Shown here: piece by piece, positions 47,863 to 58,983 of the stretch
Layout: each line of letters starts with the position of its first letter
Numbering within the stretch: position 1 is the first letter of the stretch
Assembly (NCBI RefSeq): GCF_000801105.2
Contig: NC_079515.1
Coordinates: forward strand, 32,449,407-32,513,406
Origin: Raphanus sativus
Taxonomy: Eukaryota; Streptophyta; Magnoliopsida; Brassicales; Brassicaceae
Reading direction: 5' to 3'
DNA length: 64,000 nt
Notes under the pieces: generated by a model
What the model was told of the DNA's origin: nothing
Database searches by the model: none
Seen by the model: the letters and a program-made list of their open reading frames with translations, nothing else
Translations under genes and position numbers: made by a program

Positions 47863-49854
47863 TTGACCAAAATCAGATGCACCTTCGAATTTTCACATAT
47901 AAATCTCGCGTAAGATATTTCATCCCTCCTAATAGATTACTACATAAAGATAACATTTTAAATTGTAGATATATACAGCTGTATAAGAAATGGATTGATG
48001 GGAAAACAAATTTTCCTTCTTTTCAAAAAAAAAATTTAAAATTCCTATATACCTATGGACTTGGGTCTTAGTCAACCTCAACATGGTCCCCCGTACATCT
48101 TAGTTTTATCTGTGCAATAGCCTTGGATTTCTTTTCTAATATAATATAATCAAATCTTTTATCATATATTTTAAAAAACTTTTGATATTATTAAACATTG
48201 ACATAGAAGACAATTTTATCATAAATTTGATGACAACAAATGAAAAACCGCTATGTATCTTTAAGTAGTCTGGGGTTAAAGAAGGATTGATGTCATCTCG
48301 AAACAAACTCAGCATGCAGCATACCATCGATATCGTAATTAGTAGATAATATGAGTCCATGATATGAACAATCTAATTGAATAATCGTCGATATGTATGT
48401 AGCACATATGATGGTTAAGAAAACGTTGAATGGAATTTGATCTCGATGTGAAAAGTGTAAGTTGGGTTTAGTGGATGCATACTCACCCTGAAAGACACGG
48501 TGGTGACCAGTTCAAAGACACATTTACAGTTGAGTCTTCAGACATTGAAAACTTATTATATATAAAAAAGTAGGAAGTCTACAACTTCCAACTTTCAAGT
48601 AAATATGTAAACCTGTTATATTTTACGTTTATACGTTTAATACCATACCAAAAGTTATAATGTTTAGTATATTAAAATAGTGGAATCCAGATAACAACGT
48701 AAAAGGGAAATAATTATCAATGGTAGTTTAATAAATGGATGTTGTTTTACCACAACCATTAAAAGACAAGGATTAGTGGCAGTATTGGATTCTTTAGTTC
48801 TCATGCCAATGTGAAGTTTGAGTCTTGAAGAAACTATTGTTTTGTGAGACTGAAATCCAAGTATCAACGTAAAATGCAAAGAAGTGATTGTTTAACTACA
48901 ACAACTAAAAGAAAAGGAATGCTGGCAGCATGGAGTGTTCTAAGTTCTCGTGCCAATGTGGAACGTTTGAGCCTCGAAGAAACCAGAGTTTTTTGTTTTC
49001 AGAAATTGGGAGACCTTGAATATATATAATTAAATTGTAGACTAACTGATTTGTGGCATTATGTGCAATTAATACTGGAAAAACAAATACAAGAAAGAAT
49101 TGGTCAGAATAATAAAAGTAAAGAGTTTTGTCAAATTCGAGTTCCACACGGCAGCTACTCTTTTGTTTTCATTAGATTGCATTTTTCAGTAGATTGCATA
49201 CGAGCCGTAAAATCTAACTTAATTTGACTTGATAGGATATACGGATTACTTGAAACTATCCATGTGACAAAAATTAAAATATTGTTATCCAGTATTTTAT
49301 ATAGAGTTCTTTTATAAATTGTTCATATGTGTATCTTCAACAACCAAACATGTTTACCTTATATATTTTACAAGTACGCAACACGTCAAACCTTACAAAA
49401 CTAATAAAATAAAGCAAGCCATTACCCATGAGACCATGGATCATATCTTCATTGATTTCTGTAGTTTCATTTGTTTAGTCATTTAAAATTGATGGACCGA
49501 TACGTGTCCCTTAGGAGCTCAAAGGGCCAAAGGACCAAACCCAAAAACGCTCAGGTCCATTCTCGTAATTTCAAGTCGAGTGTGGTAGTTTTGAGTCGTA
49601 GGGCTTTTTCTTCATTTGACAACAATTTTATTTATTTCCTCTAAAGATGTCAAATCCATTTTCTAATAATTTTGTTTAACCAAACTATCAAATTAAAGAA
49701 AGAAAAAGGCGATACGCACGCAGTGCCGGCAAAAGTCCCAAACATTTGACTTAAGTATGTTTCATAGTCATCCGTAATTGTTTTGAGCTAGTTCCAATGT
49801 GTTACAAGTTTTGGCTCTTTTTGCTATTTTAAAGAATTTACCCTAGCTATATTA
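47863..49854. other. Spacer with a diverged tandem duplication
   Basis: No gene is supported. The notable structure is the 170-bp duplication at 48682-49000, listed separately. Confidence 0.55.
48682..49000. repeat. Diverged tandem duplication, unit about 170 bp
   Basis: Two copies (from about 48682 and from 48852) share CAACGTAAAA, a CTACAAC/CCACAACC segment, TGCCAATGTG and TGAAGAAAC/CGAAGAAACC in the same order and spacing. Divergence is substantial, so the event is old. No protein family is recognised. Confidence 0.65.
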
Positions 49855-50126
49855 GGGCATCTCCATCAGTGAACTCCTCCCATAGAATTCACAAAGTATT
49901 TTTTTATTATTTCTTTTTTTTGTTTGATTTTTCCTAAAAAAAAAACAAAGTTAATGATCTGACCATTCGTGGGCCACCACGTGTCGTGAGGCCCACGAAA
50001 TAGTCAAGATCCAGATTCACCACAAAGAGGCGCGCTTGCTCAGATTCATCATTTTTGTTTTATTTTTTTTTTTTTTTTTTTTGAATGGCTTGAACTCCAC
50101 CCTAGATCTCTCAATGGAGATGGCCT
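49855..50126. mobile_element. MITE, PIF/Harbinger-like
   Basis: Termini GGGCATCTCCAT and ATGGAGATGGCC are imperfect inverted repeats, and TTA flanks both ends (49852-49854, 50127-50129). The 272-bp element has no ORF. TTA duplication and GGVCATCTCC-type ends are typical of Tourist-like MITEs. Confidence 0.7.
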
Positions 50127-51636
50127 TATGGGGTTTGCTGGATAGGAGGAGTACGTTTTGTATTTACTTGCATTCCAGATTTTCTGTCATAGAGCCCAAG
50201 TGGATAATCTATGAATTAATGAACCACGTTTCCACAGCTTATTAATCCTTAAAATTTTGATTACTAGATGTTATTGCTTGGTTGTAAGTTAGAAGATCTA
50301 CAATAGTTCATTCTTTTTTTTCAAATATAATAATTCTATAATAATTCTAGAACAATGAACAAAAAATAAACAGATTATTTTATTTATTAATTGAATTTTA
50401 GTTCTATTATGGAGTGAAAATAAAACACTATTACAATATTTTTATTCTAAATTCAATTTTAAAGTATAAAAATAAAGTTGAATTGGAAATGATTATAACA
50501 AATCATATCTTGTCTATCATGATCAATCAAAATTAATAACCTGTCTATTAATGGATATGAAAACAATCGTTTTGTTGGTTGAAACTGATTGAGGACAGAA
50601 TTAAATTAAATCCCGTAATGAGAGACTTAGTGTTGAAACTTGAAAAATCAAGAGAGCGTATATTTGTGAAGGAGACATGCTTAGTGTTAAGTGGGGACTG
50701 CTTTGTCTTCGGACGGTGTAGGAACCAAACACAATTCGTCAATTCCACAATATCTGCTTTGAAGTTGAACAACTTTTTATTATAACAAAGTTACTATAAC
50801 TTTTTCATCACATGAAAATAAGAACTCCTTTAGAATGTCGGTATTTGATCAAAATATATTTTTCATTTTTTTCTAAACAACGAATACCAAACACGAAAGT
50901 ACGTACGTACGTACGATCAAGAAGTACTCAACTTCTCTTCCAATCGTTACAAGCTGGGTATGCCTGTTAACACGCACCCACACAAAATAATGCACATGGC
51001 CATATAATTAGTATCATTTCGTTTTCATACACACACACACACAAATAACCTTCAAAGCAATATACGAACTCGAACCAAAATCGTATCACGACACTAACAC
51101 AAATTGATTTACTACCCTTATTGGCCATATTGTTAATTTATCATGTGAAACTTATCACATCATGATCAATATTTTATCTTGAAATGTACGAACCACTATC
51201 ATCATTATTGTAAACGTTGAAAACCAAATCGATCAAATAGAGACAATCATGTGATATTTGTTTTGATTTGGTAGCATAATAGTACTTGTACCCAGCATAT
51301 ACTTTTTATCGGATTTAAAAACGCTAAAACTATATAATGCTAAAACTCATTAAAAAATTAAACAGAATATCGTCGGTGGATATCGACGAGCTAACACCTC
51401 GAATAAACAAATGATATTGCAATAAAGATTTATCGTTCTCACTCATCTTAAAAAGAATGAATAATAGAATTATGTTACCCCAGTACTATCTTTCTCTTAA
51501 TACTCTTAATACCCGGCTTGATATGTACCTAAACTGCAAGAACACGTGAAAGCACATCGCATAGATGTGAATAAAAGTCTCAACTTGGTTTAAATAATAC
51601 AGAGGAGAGCCTAAAGCTGAAACTTTTTCGAAGTGT

Positions 51637-51688
51637 AAACCTTTCGTGTAAGTGCACAAAAATAAAAAGAAAAAACCTTTCGTATAAG
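51637..51688 (+). mobile_element. A-tailed micro-insertion with 16-bp direct repeats
   Basis: AAACCTTTCGTGTAAG (51637-51652) and AAACCTTTCGTATAAG (51673-51688) differ by one base. They flank TGCAC followed by an A-rich tail, the same tail start as the insertion at 22269. Confidence 0.7.
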
Positions 51689-51729
51689 ACCATGAGTATT
51701 TTTCAAAAGAAAAAACAAGACCATGAGTA
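51686..51729 (+). mobile_element. A-rich micro-insertion with 13-bp direct repeats
   Basis: AAGACCATGAGTA at 51686-51698 and 51717-51729 flanks 18 bases, TTTTTCAAAAGAAAAAAC. It starts within the right repeat of the preceding insertion, so the two are nested. Confidence 0.65.
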
Positions 51730-53034
51730 GTAGTATATTTATTTAGTGGGAGTAGCTAGTTGGGATAAGAGTATGATTAGGGCTAGTTAATGAAATTGAA
51801 AACTAGGTGACAACGGCGTATAATATTTAATTTGCTAACATGCTGGACCTTGGAGTCCACGTCTTCTCCGTACAGGCGGCCTCTCTCTTTCCTCTGTCCA
51901 CGTACATTTTCCACTCTCTCTTCCTCTTTTCACGCTTCATTTATACAACGATTTGATTAAGATCGAGTTTAATCATGTAATTATTGACAAATCTATAATT
52001 TTGCATTAGAAATTTAAAACTCAGGAAAATAGTAGAATATGTCGTCTTATGTATATAACACAGAATATATAGTAAAATATTATAAAATATAGTCAATATA
52101 TATATAATTGTTTGCCATTTTACAGAATACAATGAAGATGATTGGTAAAGACTGTAATTTTATGTTTGGGATGTAGATTTTAATCTGTAGAATTATTTGC
52201 TTTAATTTTTTTGTTGTAACTTTCTAAAACATTATTTTTTGTTCTAGAAATAAAGTTCTCTACAACCATATTTTTTATTTTGTAAAAATATATTTGCTAT
52301 GAGTTCTAAAAAAAAGAAAAATTCAATTGGTTAACATATATAACTTTAGATTAAGTTTTGACTGTCCAAAACATCTAAAGTCACAACCAAATAACCAATC
52401 ATCTCCAAACTCGCAGAAAACAAAATTTCGTTATCAATTATGTTGATTCTATGCCACTGTTATGAAGCTTTAATATATATTTTGAACAAAAAAAAAGGAT
52501 CCCAATTTATTTTTTCCACATAACTGTGAAGTCTTTGTCTTCGATACTATAATAGAATCTCACATATTATTCCTATCAACATCTTCAAGGAATACAAGTT
52601 TGCGAGTCTATCATCGTGGAAGAAGATATTTCTCTCAAAAATCACCGTTGTTATCACTAGGTGAAACTTATCTCCAGTACAAAAAAAAAATTACCTCTAA
52701 ATGACAGCATCATAAAAATGACGAAAATATAAAAGGTTAAACAAAAGTCAAGAAACATAATCTTTGTTTTTTGAAAAACAAACAAGAAAAAATTATACTC
52801 TTCGATGATAATAATTAAGGGGAGCTAGAATTTCAAAGGCGAAAAGAAAAGGGACAACTTTATACTTTATTGTACAGCATATTTGCTTTTTGTACTGAGT
52901 AAAACTTTATAAGTTTTTAACAGTTGTAAAATAAATAAATAAAATACTTTTTTTTGTTCGTAAAACCCATTAAAATAAAAACTTTCTTTTATAAATAAAC
53001 CCTCTGTATCTCCTCTTGCTTCGTCCCTTGTCTC

Positions 53035-53040
<6 letters not shown>

Positions 53041-53094
<54 letters not shown>
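53041..53094. repeat. (CT)n microsatellite in a 5' leader
   Basis: About 27 uninterrupted CT units, 80 bases before the start codon at 53175. CT-rich leaders are common in plant genes. This one is unusually long and likely length-polymorphic. Confidence 0.9.
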
Positions 53095-53102
<8 letters not shown>

Positions 53103-53119
53103 GTTTTTGTCTCAAACAC

Positions 53120-53404
53120 ATGATCGAAGAGAACCATCTCGCCATCTCAGCAGTTGATTATATCGCAACCGTACATGGAGAACACTCAAGATTTCTCGCC
53201 GCCCCACATGGATGCTTCTCGGCCGTCACTGGGATTCCCTCTAGGCACAGCTCTGCTTCTCATAATCATTTTCAGTCTCTCCGGAATATTCTCTTGCTGT
53301 TACCATTGGGACAAACATCGCTCTCTCCGCCGCTCTTTGGCCAATGCCTCCGGTCATCCCTCAGCCACCTCCGCCGACGTAGAGTCCTCTCCGTTCAAAC
53401 CTAG
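53120..53404 (+). other. Upstream ORF overlapping the next start codon
   Basis: An ATG at 53120 opens 94 codons in a different frame from the main gene and overlaps its start at 53175. Its context (C at -3) is weaker than the main ATG (A at -3, G at +4). Most of it is a shadow of the main coding exon. It is of interest only as a possible translational brake. Confidence 0.35.
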
Positions 53405-54075
53405 ACCCCCTTTTCCGGTATAGTCTCCTCTCCTTAATCTTGCAATTATCATACTATTAGTTTCAAAACTTCTTAGCTTGATAAATTACGATATTACCAA
53501 CAAAAAGTAATAATTTAACCAAAAGTATTGGTTTTATTTAAATTTTCTTTTTCTTTATTTTTCAATTTTTTTTTTGTTTCTTGTCTCTCGTAGAGGATTA
53601 CAATTGATTAACTTGTAAGAAAAGAATAATTTTAGTTTAGTTATTTGTTTAAGTTAGTTGACAATCAATTAAAATAAAAAAGTTGATTTCTATTAATATC
53701 TAAGAAAATAGGTGAAAAAACCGTCACTTAAATTATAATTTTATTTGTGATAGAAGTCGGAGATTGGAAATTTGAAACTAACAATAATGTAAAAGAGGGG
53801 TTTTATAAGTAATTTTAAAAAACTTTTATGAACATGAAAGTAAATAAATATAGTGAGTCTGAGTATTAACTTTAAAATAATATTATGAACAGGATTTGAA
53901 GAAAAACCAGAATCTGAGCGTACCGGTGTTGATGCCTGGAGATAATACGCCGAAATTTATAGCATTGCCGTGTCCGTGTGCACCTCCTCGGCCGGAGAAG
54001 CTCACCGTCGATGTTCAAAGTCCGCCGCATTCACCACCTGTGAAGCCGCCGCGTTTTCCCGTTCCTCTGTATTAG
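53175..54075 (+). CDS. Small proline-rich single-pass membrane protein
   Basis: Two exons, 53175-53417 and 53893-54075 (phase 0, GT-AG), give 141 residues. The N-terminal 20 residues are polar. One hydrophobic segment at about 22-42 (TALLLIIIFSLSGIFSCC) is followed by basic residues, and the C-terminal two thirds is rich in Pro with SPPHSPPVKPPRFPVP near the end. This matches the hydroxyproline-rich glycoprotein family member At5g65660, next to IAA9 in Arabidopsis. No enzymatic domain is present and its role is unknown. I chose ATG 53175 because it opens the frame containing the membrane segment and joins exon 2. The upstream ATG at 53120 is out of frame. Confidence 0.85.
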
Positions 54076-55033
54076 ATTTAATTTAGCTACGTGACAACAA
54101 AAAATGAGCGAAAATGTAGAAATGTCTCGTTTTTGATGTACATATGGATCATGAATTTACATTTCAGTTTTTTCGCCCATTTTTGTGTTGAGTTGGTAAC
54201 GTTGTGGAGCGGTTTGATTGTGCGAATAAACAAATAATTATAGAATGACACTATTTAGAACAAAATAAACAATGTAATTAGCGGTTAGTTTTTTTAAGGC
54301 GTGACTATTTGTGATTTATCATTGATGAAACAAAACAACTGTAAAACTGCACGCATAAAAATGAGCTAAAATTGCATGGTTATTTTGTTTTGGTGTTTAA
54401 CATTGGGCAGTGTTCATCGATTTGAGATATTACATATGTATGCCGTATGCAACAACAAAACACATGGCACGTTTCGTCAGGCGATATTTTCGATGTAGAT
54501 GTCCTGATTCAATTCTGTTTCCTCTGGCTTCAAATATTAAACGATAAACGTTCACTGGAAATTTGTGACAAACAAAAAAAAGACGTTTACTGGAAACAAA
54601 ATACCTACTAGGCTACTAATATATTTACCACAAAAATATAGATTTCAACCAACCTAGGACATCTCAAAATACGCAGACTGCATTTTTCTTCGCATTGCCA
54701 TTTTCATTAGTAATCCAATTTGTTAAAAGGTGTTTTATGCTACCACGTTTGATGCTTAGAGAAAACAAGCAAATAAATTAGATTTCAAGTTTGTGCGTTA
54801 CAACAAGAAGCTTCATGATTACTGGCTGAACATATTAAACATCAAAATATAGATGATATAATTATTATTTTAGTTTGACAAACAGAAAAGATCATAGCAT
54901 CACTGTAATTATTTTTATTCTGCTAATAGATATTTAGCGCTTGGATGGATCAATAAGAACCAAAATGTTTTAAAACTCCTGAAAAATGAGACATGTTTGT
55001 TTTATGGAATTACGTACTGAGATTGACATCTAA
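54076..55033. other. Spacer with 3' UTR and one micro-insertion
   Basis: The first 200 bases are the probable 3' UTR of the proline-rich gene. One micro-insertion lies at 54548-54596. Otherwise nothing is recognised. Confidence 0.55.
54548..54596 (+). mobile_element. A-tailed micro-insertion with 14-bp direct repeats
   Basis: ACGTTCACTGGAAA (54548-54561) and ACGTTTACTGGAAA (54583-54596) flank 21 bases, TTTGTGAC followed by an A-rich tail. Confidence 0.65.
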
Positions 55034-55829
55034 GAGCATCTCCAATCCTACTCAATTTTCTACTCCAAACATCATTTTGGAGTAAAATCCTCTCCAACCC
55101 CACTCTATTTTCAACTCCAAAATAGAGTAATGGCTAAGATTACTCCATTTATGGAGTAATCTTACACATTACTCTATTTTAGAGACTTTTTTATTTATGA
55201 AATGGTCTTTTAAACTTTTAATCTTTTTATTTCTTACTTAAACAATATTTTAAAATAATAAAATAACAAAACAAGATATTTTAATATTTTAATAATTTAA
55301 TACAAAATGCATAACATAATTAAAAAACATAAATAATATAAAATAAAAATAACATAAAATAAGTGATTTAATAATCTGGCAAATCGAAGTTGTAAGAGAA
55401 ACTCCACTTCCAGAGGTCGAAACTGCAGAAGATGAAAATGTCTGATTTCAAAAACAATTTGCTCGATTTAGGAATATCAAAGAAAGAAGCTCATTTTTCA
55501 TTACAAAATGCATTAGTTGATCATTTGTGGGAAAATATTCTAATGCTCATTATTGAACCAATTTATATATTATGTTTTATTCTAATTTTATGATTTCTTG
55601 TACCTTTTAATAATAAATATTTAATTTAATAAATTATATTTTAAGGTATTTTTGCAAACATAAAATAGTTGGGGTTAATTGGTAAACTTTTATAAGTATA
55701 AGATATTATTAATAATTATTAACTATTTTTGGAATAAAAAATGGAGTAATACATTGGAGTAAAACTTTACTCTATTTTGGAGTTACACTATTTTGGAATA
55801 AAATTTGGAGTAATACATTGGAGATGCTC
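55034..55829 (+). mobile_element. PIF/Harbinger element, deletion derivative
   Basis: Perfect 13-bp terminal inverted repeats (GAGCATCTCCAAT and ATTGGAGATGCTC) are flanked by TAA on both sides (55031-55033, 55830-55832). The 796-bp interior includes a frameshifted coding remnant at about 55441-55560 reading QKQFARFRNIK and then EAHFSLQNALVDHLWEN. It resembles the C-terminal tail of plant Harbinger-related proteins (LQ..LV.HLW). This makes it an internally deleted autonomous element rather than a de novo MITE. Confidence 0.75.
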
Positions 55830-55832
55830 TAA

Positions 55833-56562
55833 CCATCAACAGTGAGATTGGTTTATTCCTATAATAGAAATGCGAACTAGGCGTTGAGCAGCCCCCCCGT
55901 TAATCACGATCCCAGCTCCGTTAATTTCCTTTACGCTCTAATAAAGTTTGGGACCCTCAAATTTTATAAACATTATTAAATATTTAACACCAAAGTTTCC
56001 AAATGAAAATTGACGTCACTAGCAAGTTTGCTAACCAAGTGCTCAAAATACATCCCCACCACTTCGACAATCAACTTCACGACCTAATTTCACTGCTTCT
56101 ACATATCTTATTCCTATATTTTGTTGATTTGTCATCTAAGAATTCGAATTTCATCTTTTGCTAATTCATTGGTTGATCCTAATATTCTAATCCAAATTAT
56201 ACCGAATCCGATAGAGATTTATCATTTGTTCAAATCCAATAATTATCATTATGCAACCCCCTCCCCCAAAAATGACAAATCTTAATATAACTCTGGAGTT
56301 TTTTTTTGAAACTAGTATAACTCGGAATCAAATCTCTTTTTTATCCTATAAATTTAAGAATTTCAGACGCATCACCACGAAAGAAAATGTCAGAATAAGG
56401 TAATTCCATGCAGTTGAAGCACAGAATGCTCGGAAAGAATTCCGTATCTATTTTTTTTAAATTGTTGTTTTCGAAATGCAAATTAAACAGTGTTGTATCA
56501 TGTGCGTTCTACACTGCAAAGTACAAATTGACTGTACTTATTCCTTTAATGACGTTATCTTA
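55833..56562. other. Spacer
   Basis: No gene is visible. An imperfect direct repeat around a T run near 56286-56325 may be another, decayed micro-insertion. Confidence 0.5.
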
Positions 56563-56808
56563 TGCTTCGCGGTTCTTTTTTTTTTCTTAACTTAAAAGGG
56601 TTAAACATGGGTTAATGGTGACACAAGCCTAACCTCCAGGTGGAGGTATAGCCCACGGATAGATTCTTTTTTGGGCATTCAAATGAGCTGAAAGCAATAG
56701 CTCATATTCATATGGCTGGCGGGATTTGAAACCGAATTCACCTTATTGGGTTTTTTAAATCCCTCAAACGCCACTAAACTACCATCACCGGTTGCTTCGC
56801 GGTTCTTT
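56563..56808 (-). mobile_element. tRNA-derived SINE
   Basis: A perfect 16-bp target duplication (TGCTTCGCGGTTCTTT at 56563-56578 and 56793-56808) brackets 214 bp. On the minus strand the insert starts near a pol III A box (TAGTTTAGTGG), has a B box (GGTTTCAAATCCC) about 55 bases on, and ends in an A-rich tail against the left repeat. The order, spacing and length fit plant SINEs. No exact family is assigned. Confidence 0.8.
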
Positions 56809-57545
56809 CGCGATCAATTTTTCTGTTTTCGTGGAATTTATTTTCTCGGTATTTAAATATAATGCATATATACACTAAAGACGTCTCAATATTAACTATG
56901 AAATCTAAGTGATTATGAAGACACCAGCAACATGAAAACATCTCATCATATCTGAGCTCAACTTCCTGTTATATGTGGCGTTTTCAGTGTATTCCATGAA
57001 CATATATTATACCCTCGAACAAGAACAACATGGATCAAATTCTTTCTTTCTCAACAAAAATTCATATATTTCGTTTGTTTTGTATTACAGATTATTTTTG
57101 AAAAGAAAAGAATTATTTATTATGGTAAATGCGAACTAGTTTTATGTCATAAAATTATTTGGTTAACAGATCTGACTATGGTTGCTGTTAAATAAGAAAA
57201 AGGTGAGCAGCTTTATTCTCGGTTTTTTTTGGACAACAGCTTTATTCTCGTTATTTTCGAAAAAGTTGTAGTACCACGTATTTAAACATTGTTACTAGAG
57301 TATTATTGTTAGAATAAAGATTATCATGAAAAACAAATTAAAATAATGTATAGTCATATGAAAGCATGTGAGGGCACCGCAACAGCCTAGGGATCATGCC
57401 AATTGATCTCTTTGTTTTTGTTTCCTTGAAAATTATACAATAACACCTCTATAATTTCGGAAGACGTTATATGATATGAATATGAAAACATGCTCTCATC
57501 AGATATATTGTGGAATTAAAACATTTTTTTTGGTTTGGATGCTGC
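56809..57545. other. Spacer between SINE and Gypsy LTR
   Basis: AT-rich, no gene. One micro-insertion lies at 57208-57250. Confidence 0.55.
57208..57250 (-). mobile_element. Poly(A)-tailed micro-insertion with 14-bp direct repeats
   Basis: CAGCTTTATTCTCG at 57208-57221 is repeated exactly at 57237-57250. The 15-bp insert reads TTGTCCAAAAAAAAC on the minus strand. Confidence 0.75.
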
Positions 57546-58971
57546 TGATGTTAGGAGTTTTGAGGCTCCTAAGTCAAATGATAGTATAGTGGAAGTAAGT
57601 TTGTCGAACCAGTTCTGAGGGATTCAAATGCAGAGAGAATGCAAGTATTTGCCTAATCTAAGTGCAATCAGAGAATTGGATGGTTTTTAAACTAAAACTA
57701 GAATGCAAGTAACAGAAATGATACTTTTAAGCTATTGGAAAAGAGAACTCATGGGTATAGGGATTTAGACCTTGGGTGATCAAGTTTCGAACTAAGGATG
57801 ACAAATGAATCAATCAAACTATTAACCTTAAGCCTAGACACAATTCTAAGCAAGCTCTATGTCTAGATGAATGCTCATTTGCTAACATGTCTCAAACATC
57901 AAATGTCTTTGGTTGAATAACATGCAAACAATCATTACTAACAAGTCTATTAGCTATCTTAGCATCTTTAACAACAAATCTCTTTGGCAAAGTACACTAA
58001 AAGCCTAGGAGAGTTGACTCAGGCATTTCATCAAACACCTTTTGGGTGGGAAATGCCTAGAGATCACCCTTTGAGTGGCCTACTCAAATGATGCATTAAG
58101 ATCACTCTACTAGCAAGGAACAAGAATGATCTACACTAAAACATCCTAGAACTAGCCTAATCACCCTTAATCTCCCTAACCCATGAATTCAAAAGGTGAT
58201 TACTCACTAATCCCCATGATTCCTCTTAAACCCATGATGGATTTCAGATGAATCATATAGAGAAATAGAAGAGAAATCACAAGAACAATCACAAATCAAG
58301 CCAAAAAGAAATCTTTTTCTTAAGAGAGTTTGTGTTCTTCAATAGATCAAAGATCATCTGCCAAAAAGGTGGCTACAACATCCTTAAACATTAGGTTTTT
58401 CAGAGTAAAAATGTGCATAAGAAATTGCAAAAAGGTCCTTGAAAAATCATAAAATCGTGTAGCAAAAGGGGCTGGAGCGACCTTGGGGGGTCGCTCTGAG
58501 AGGTCGCTCCAGCCTCCATTTTTGTGTCTCCGGGCGATGAAAACGCGAGCTACTTAGGTGGGTCGCTCTGGTTGGTCGCTCTGGTTGGGAGCGACCTTGG
58601 GGGGTCGCTCCGGAAGGTCACTCTGCGGTTCTCGACCAGGATGGATATGCCTCTAGTAAATTGATCATAACTCCTTCATTACATCTCCAAATGACTTGAA
58701 ACCACTTCCATTAGAAAGCTAACTCAATTTCCTGTGTCTCCACAAAATCTTAGCAACAGAAGATTTCTCTAAGGCCTCCATCCGTGCTCATATTTCACCT
58801 CCTTTCTTATCACATTGCTTCCAAATGTCTTCAAGAACTCCATGTGGTGTTCCAATACCTGATTGAGACATATGTATGCCAAATGCAACCTAAACATGTC
58901 TAAATTCTAATCTATATGATGCAAATGCTTATGAATGAATGGTTAAAACAATGCAAATATGCAAGACATCA
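57546..58971 (-). repeat. Inferred 3' LTR of the Gypsy-derived element
   Basis: The segment starts TGATGTTAGG and ends AAGACATCA, so the termini are inverted (TGATGT and ACATCA). It is followed at once by ACTCCCCCACAC, a polypurine tract on the minus strand. The second LTR is off-window, so the borders are a prediction. Confidence 0.6.
58470..58626. repeat. GC-rich hairpin cluster, GGAGCGACC motif, in the LTR
   Basis: A perfect 13-bp inverted repeat (GGCTGGAGCGACC 58470-58482, GGTCGCTCCAGCC 58502-58514) and a perfect 9-bp one (58588-58596, 58603-58611) are built from GGAGCGACC. More single GGTCGCTC copies lie between them. The sequence is strikingly GC-rich for its surroundings. Confidence 0.85.
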
Positions 58972-58983
58972 ACTCCCCCACAC
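58972..58983 (-). other. Polypurine tract of the Gypsy-derived element
   Basis: The minus strand reads GTGTGGGGGAGT next to the inferred LTR. A similar run (CTCCCCCACAC on plus) recurs near 60400 inside the element. Confidence 0.6.

Larger units (their letters stand above)
50130..53174. other. Spacer upstream of the proline-rich protein gene
   Basis: No gene is supported. Two adjacent micro-insertions lie at 51637-51729. There is an (ACGT)n palindromic run near 50898 and an (AC)n run near 51030. The right end holds the promoter and leader of the gene at 53175, with a long CT tract. Confidence 0.55.

Noticed and set aside
50898..50915. ACGT repeat palindrome as a regulatory site
   Set aside because: A simple four-base repeat far from any gene start. 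It could be chance or a microsatellite.
53120..53404. 94-codon ORF as the main product at the proline-rich protein locus
   Set aside because: It has no membrane segment and does not join exon 2. The frame from 53175 does both.
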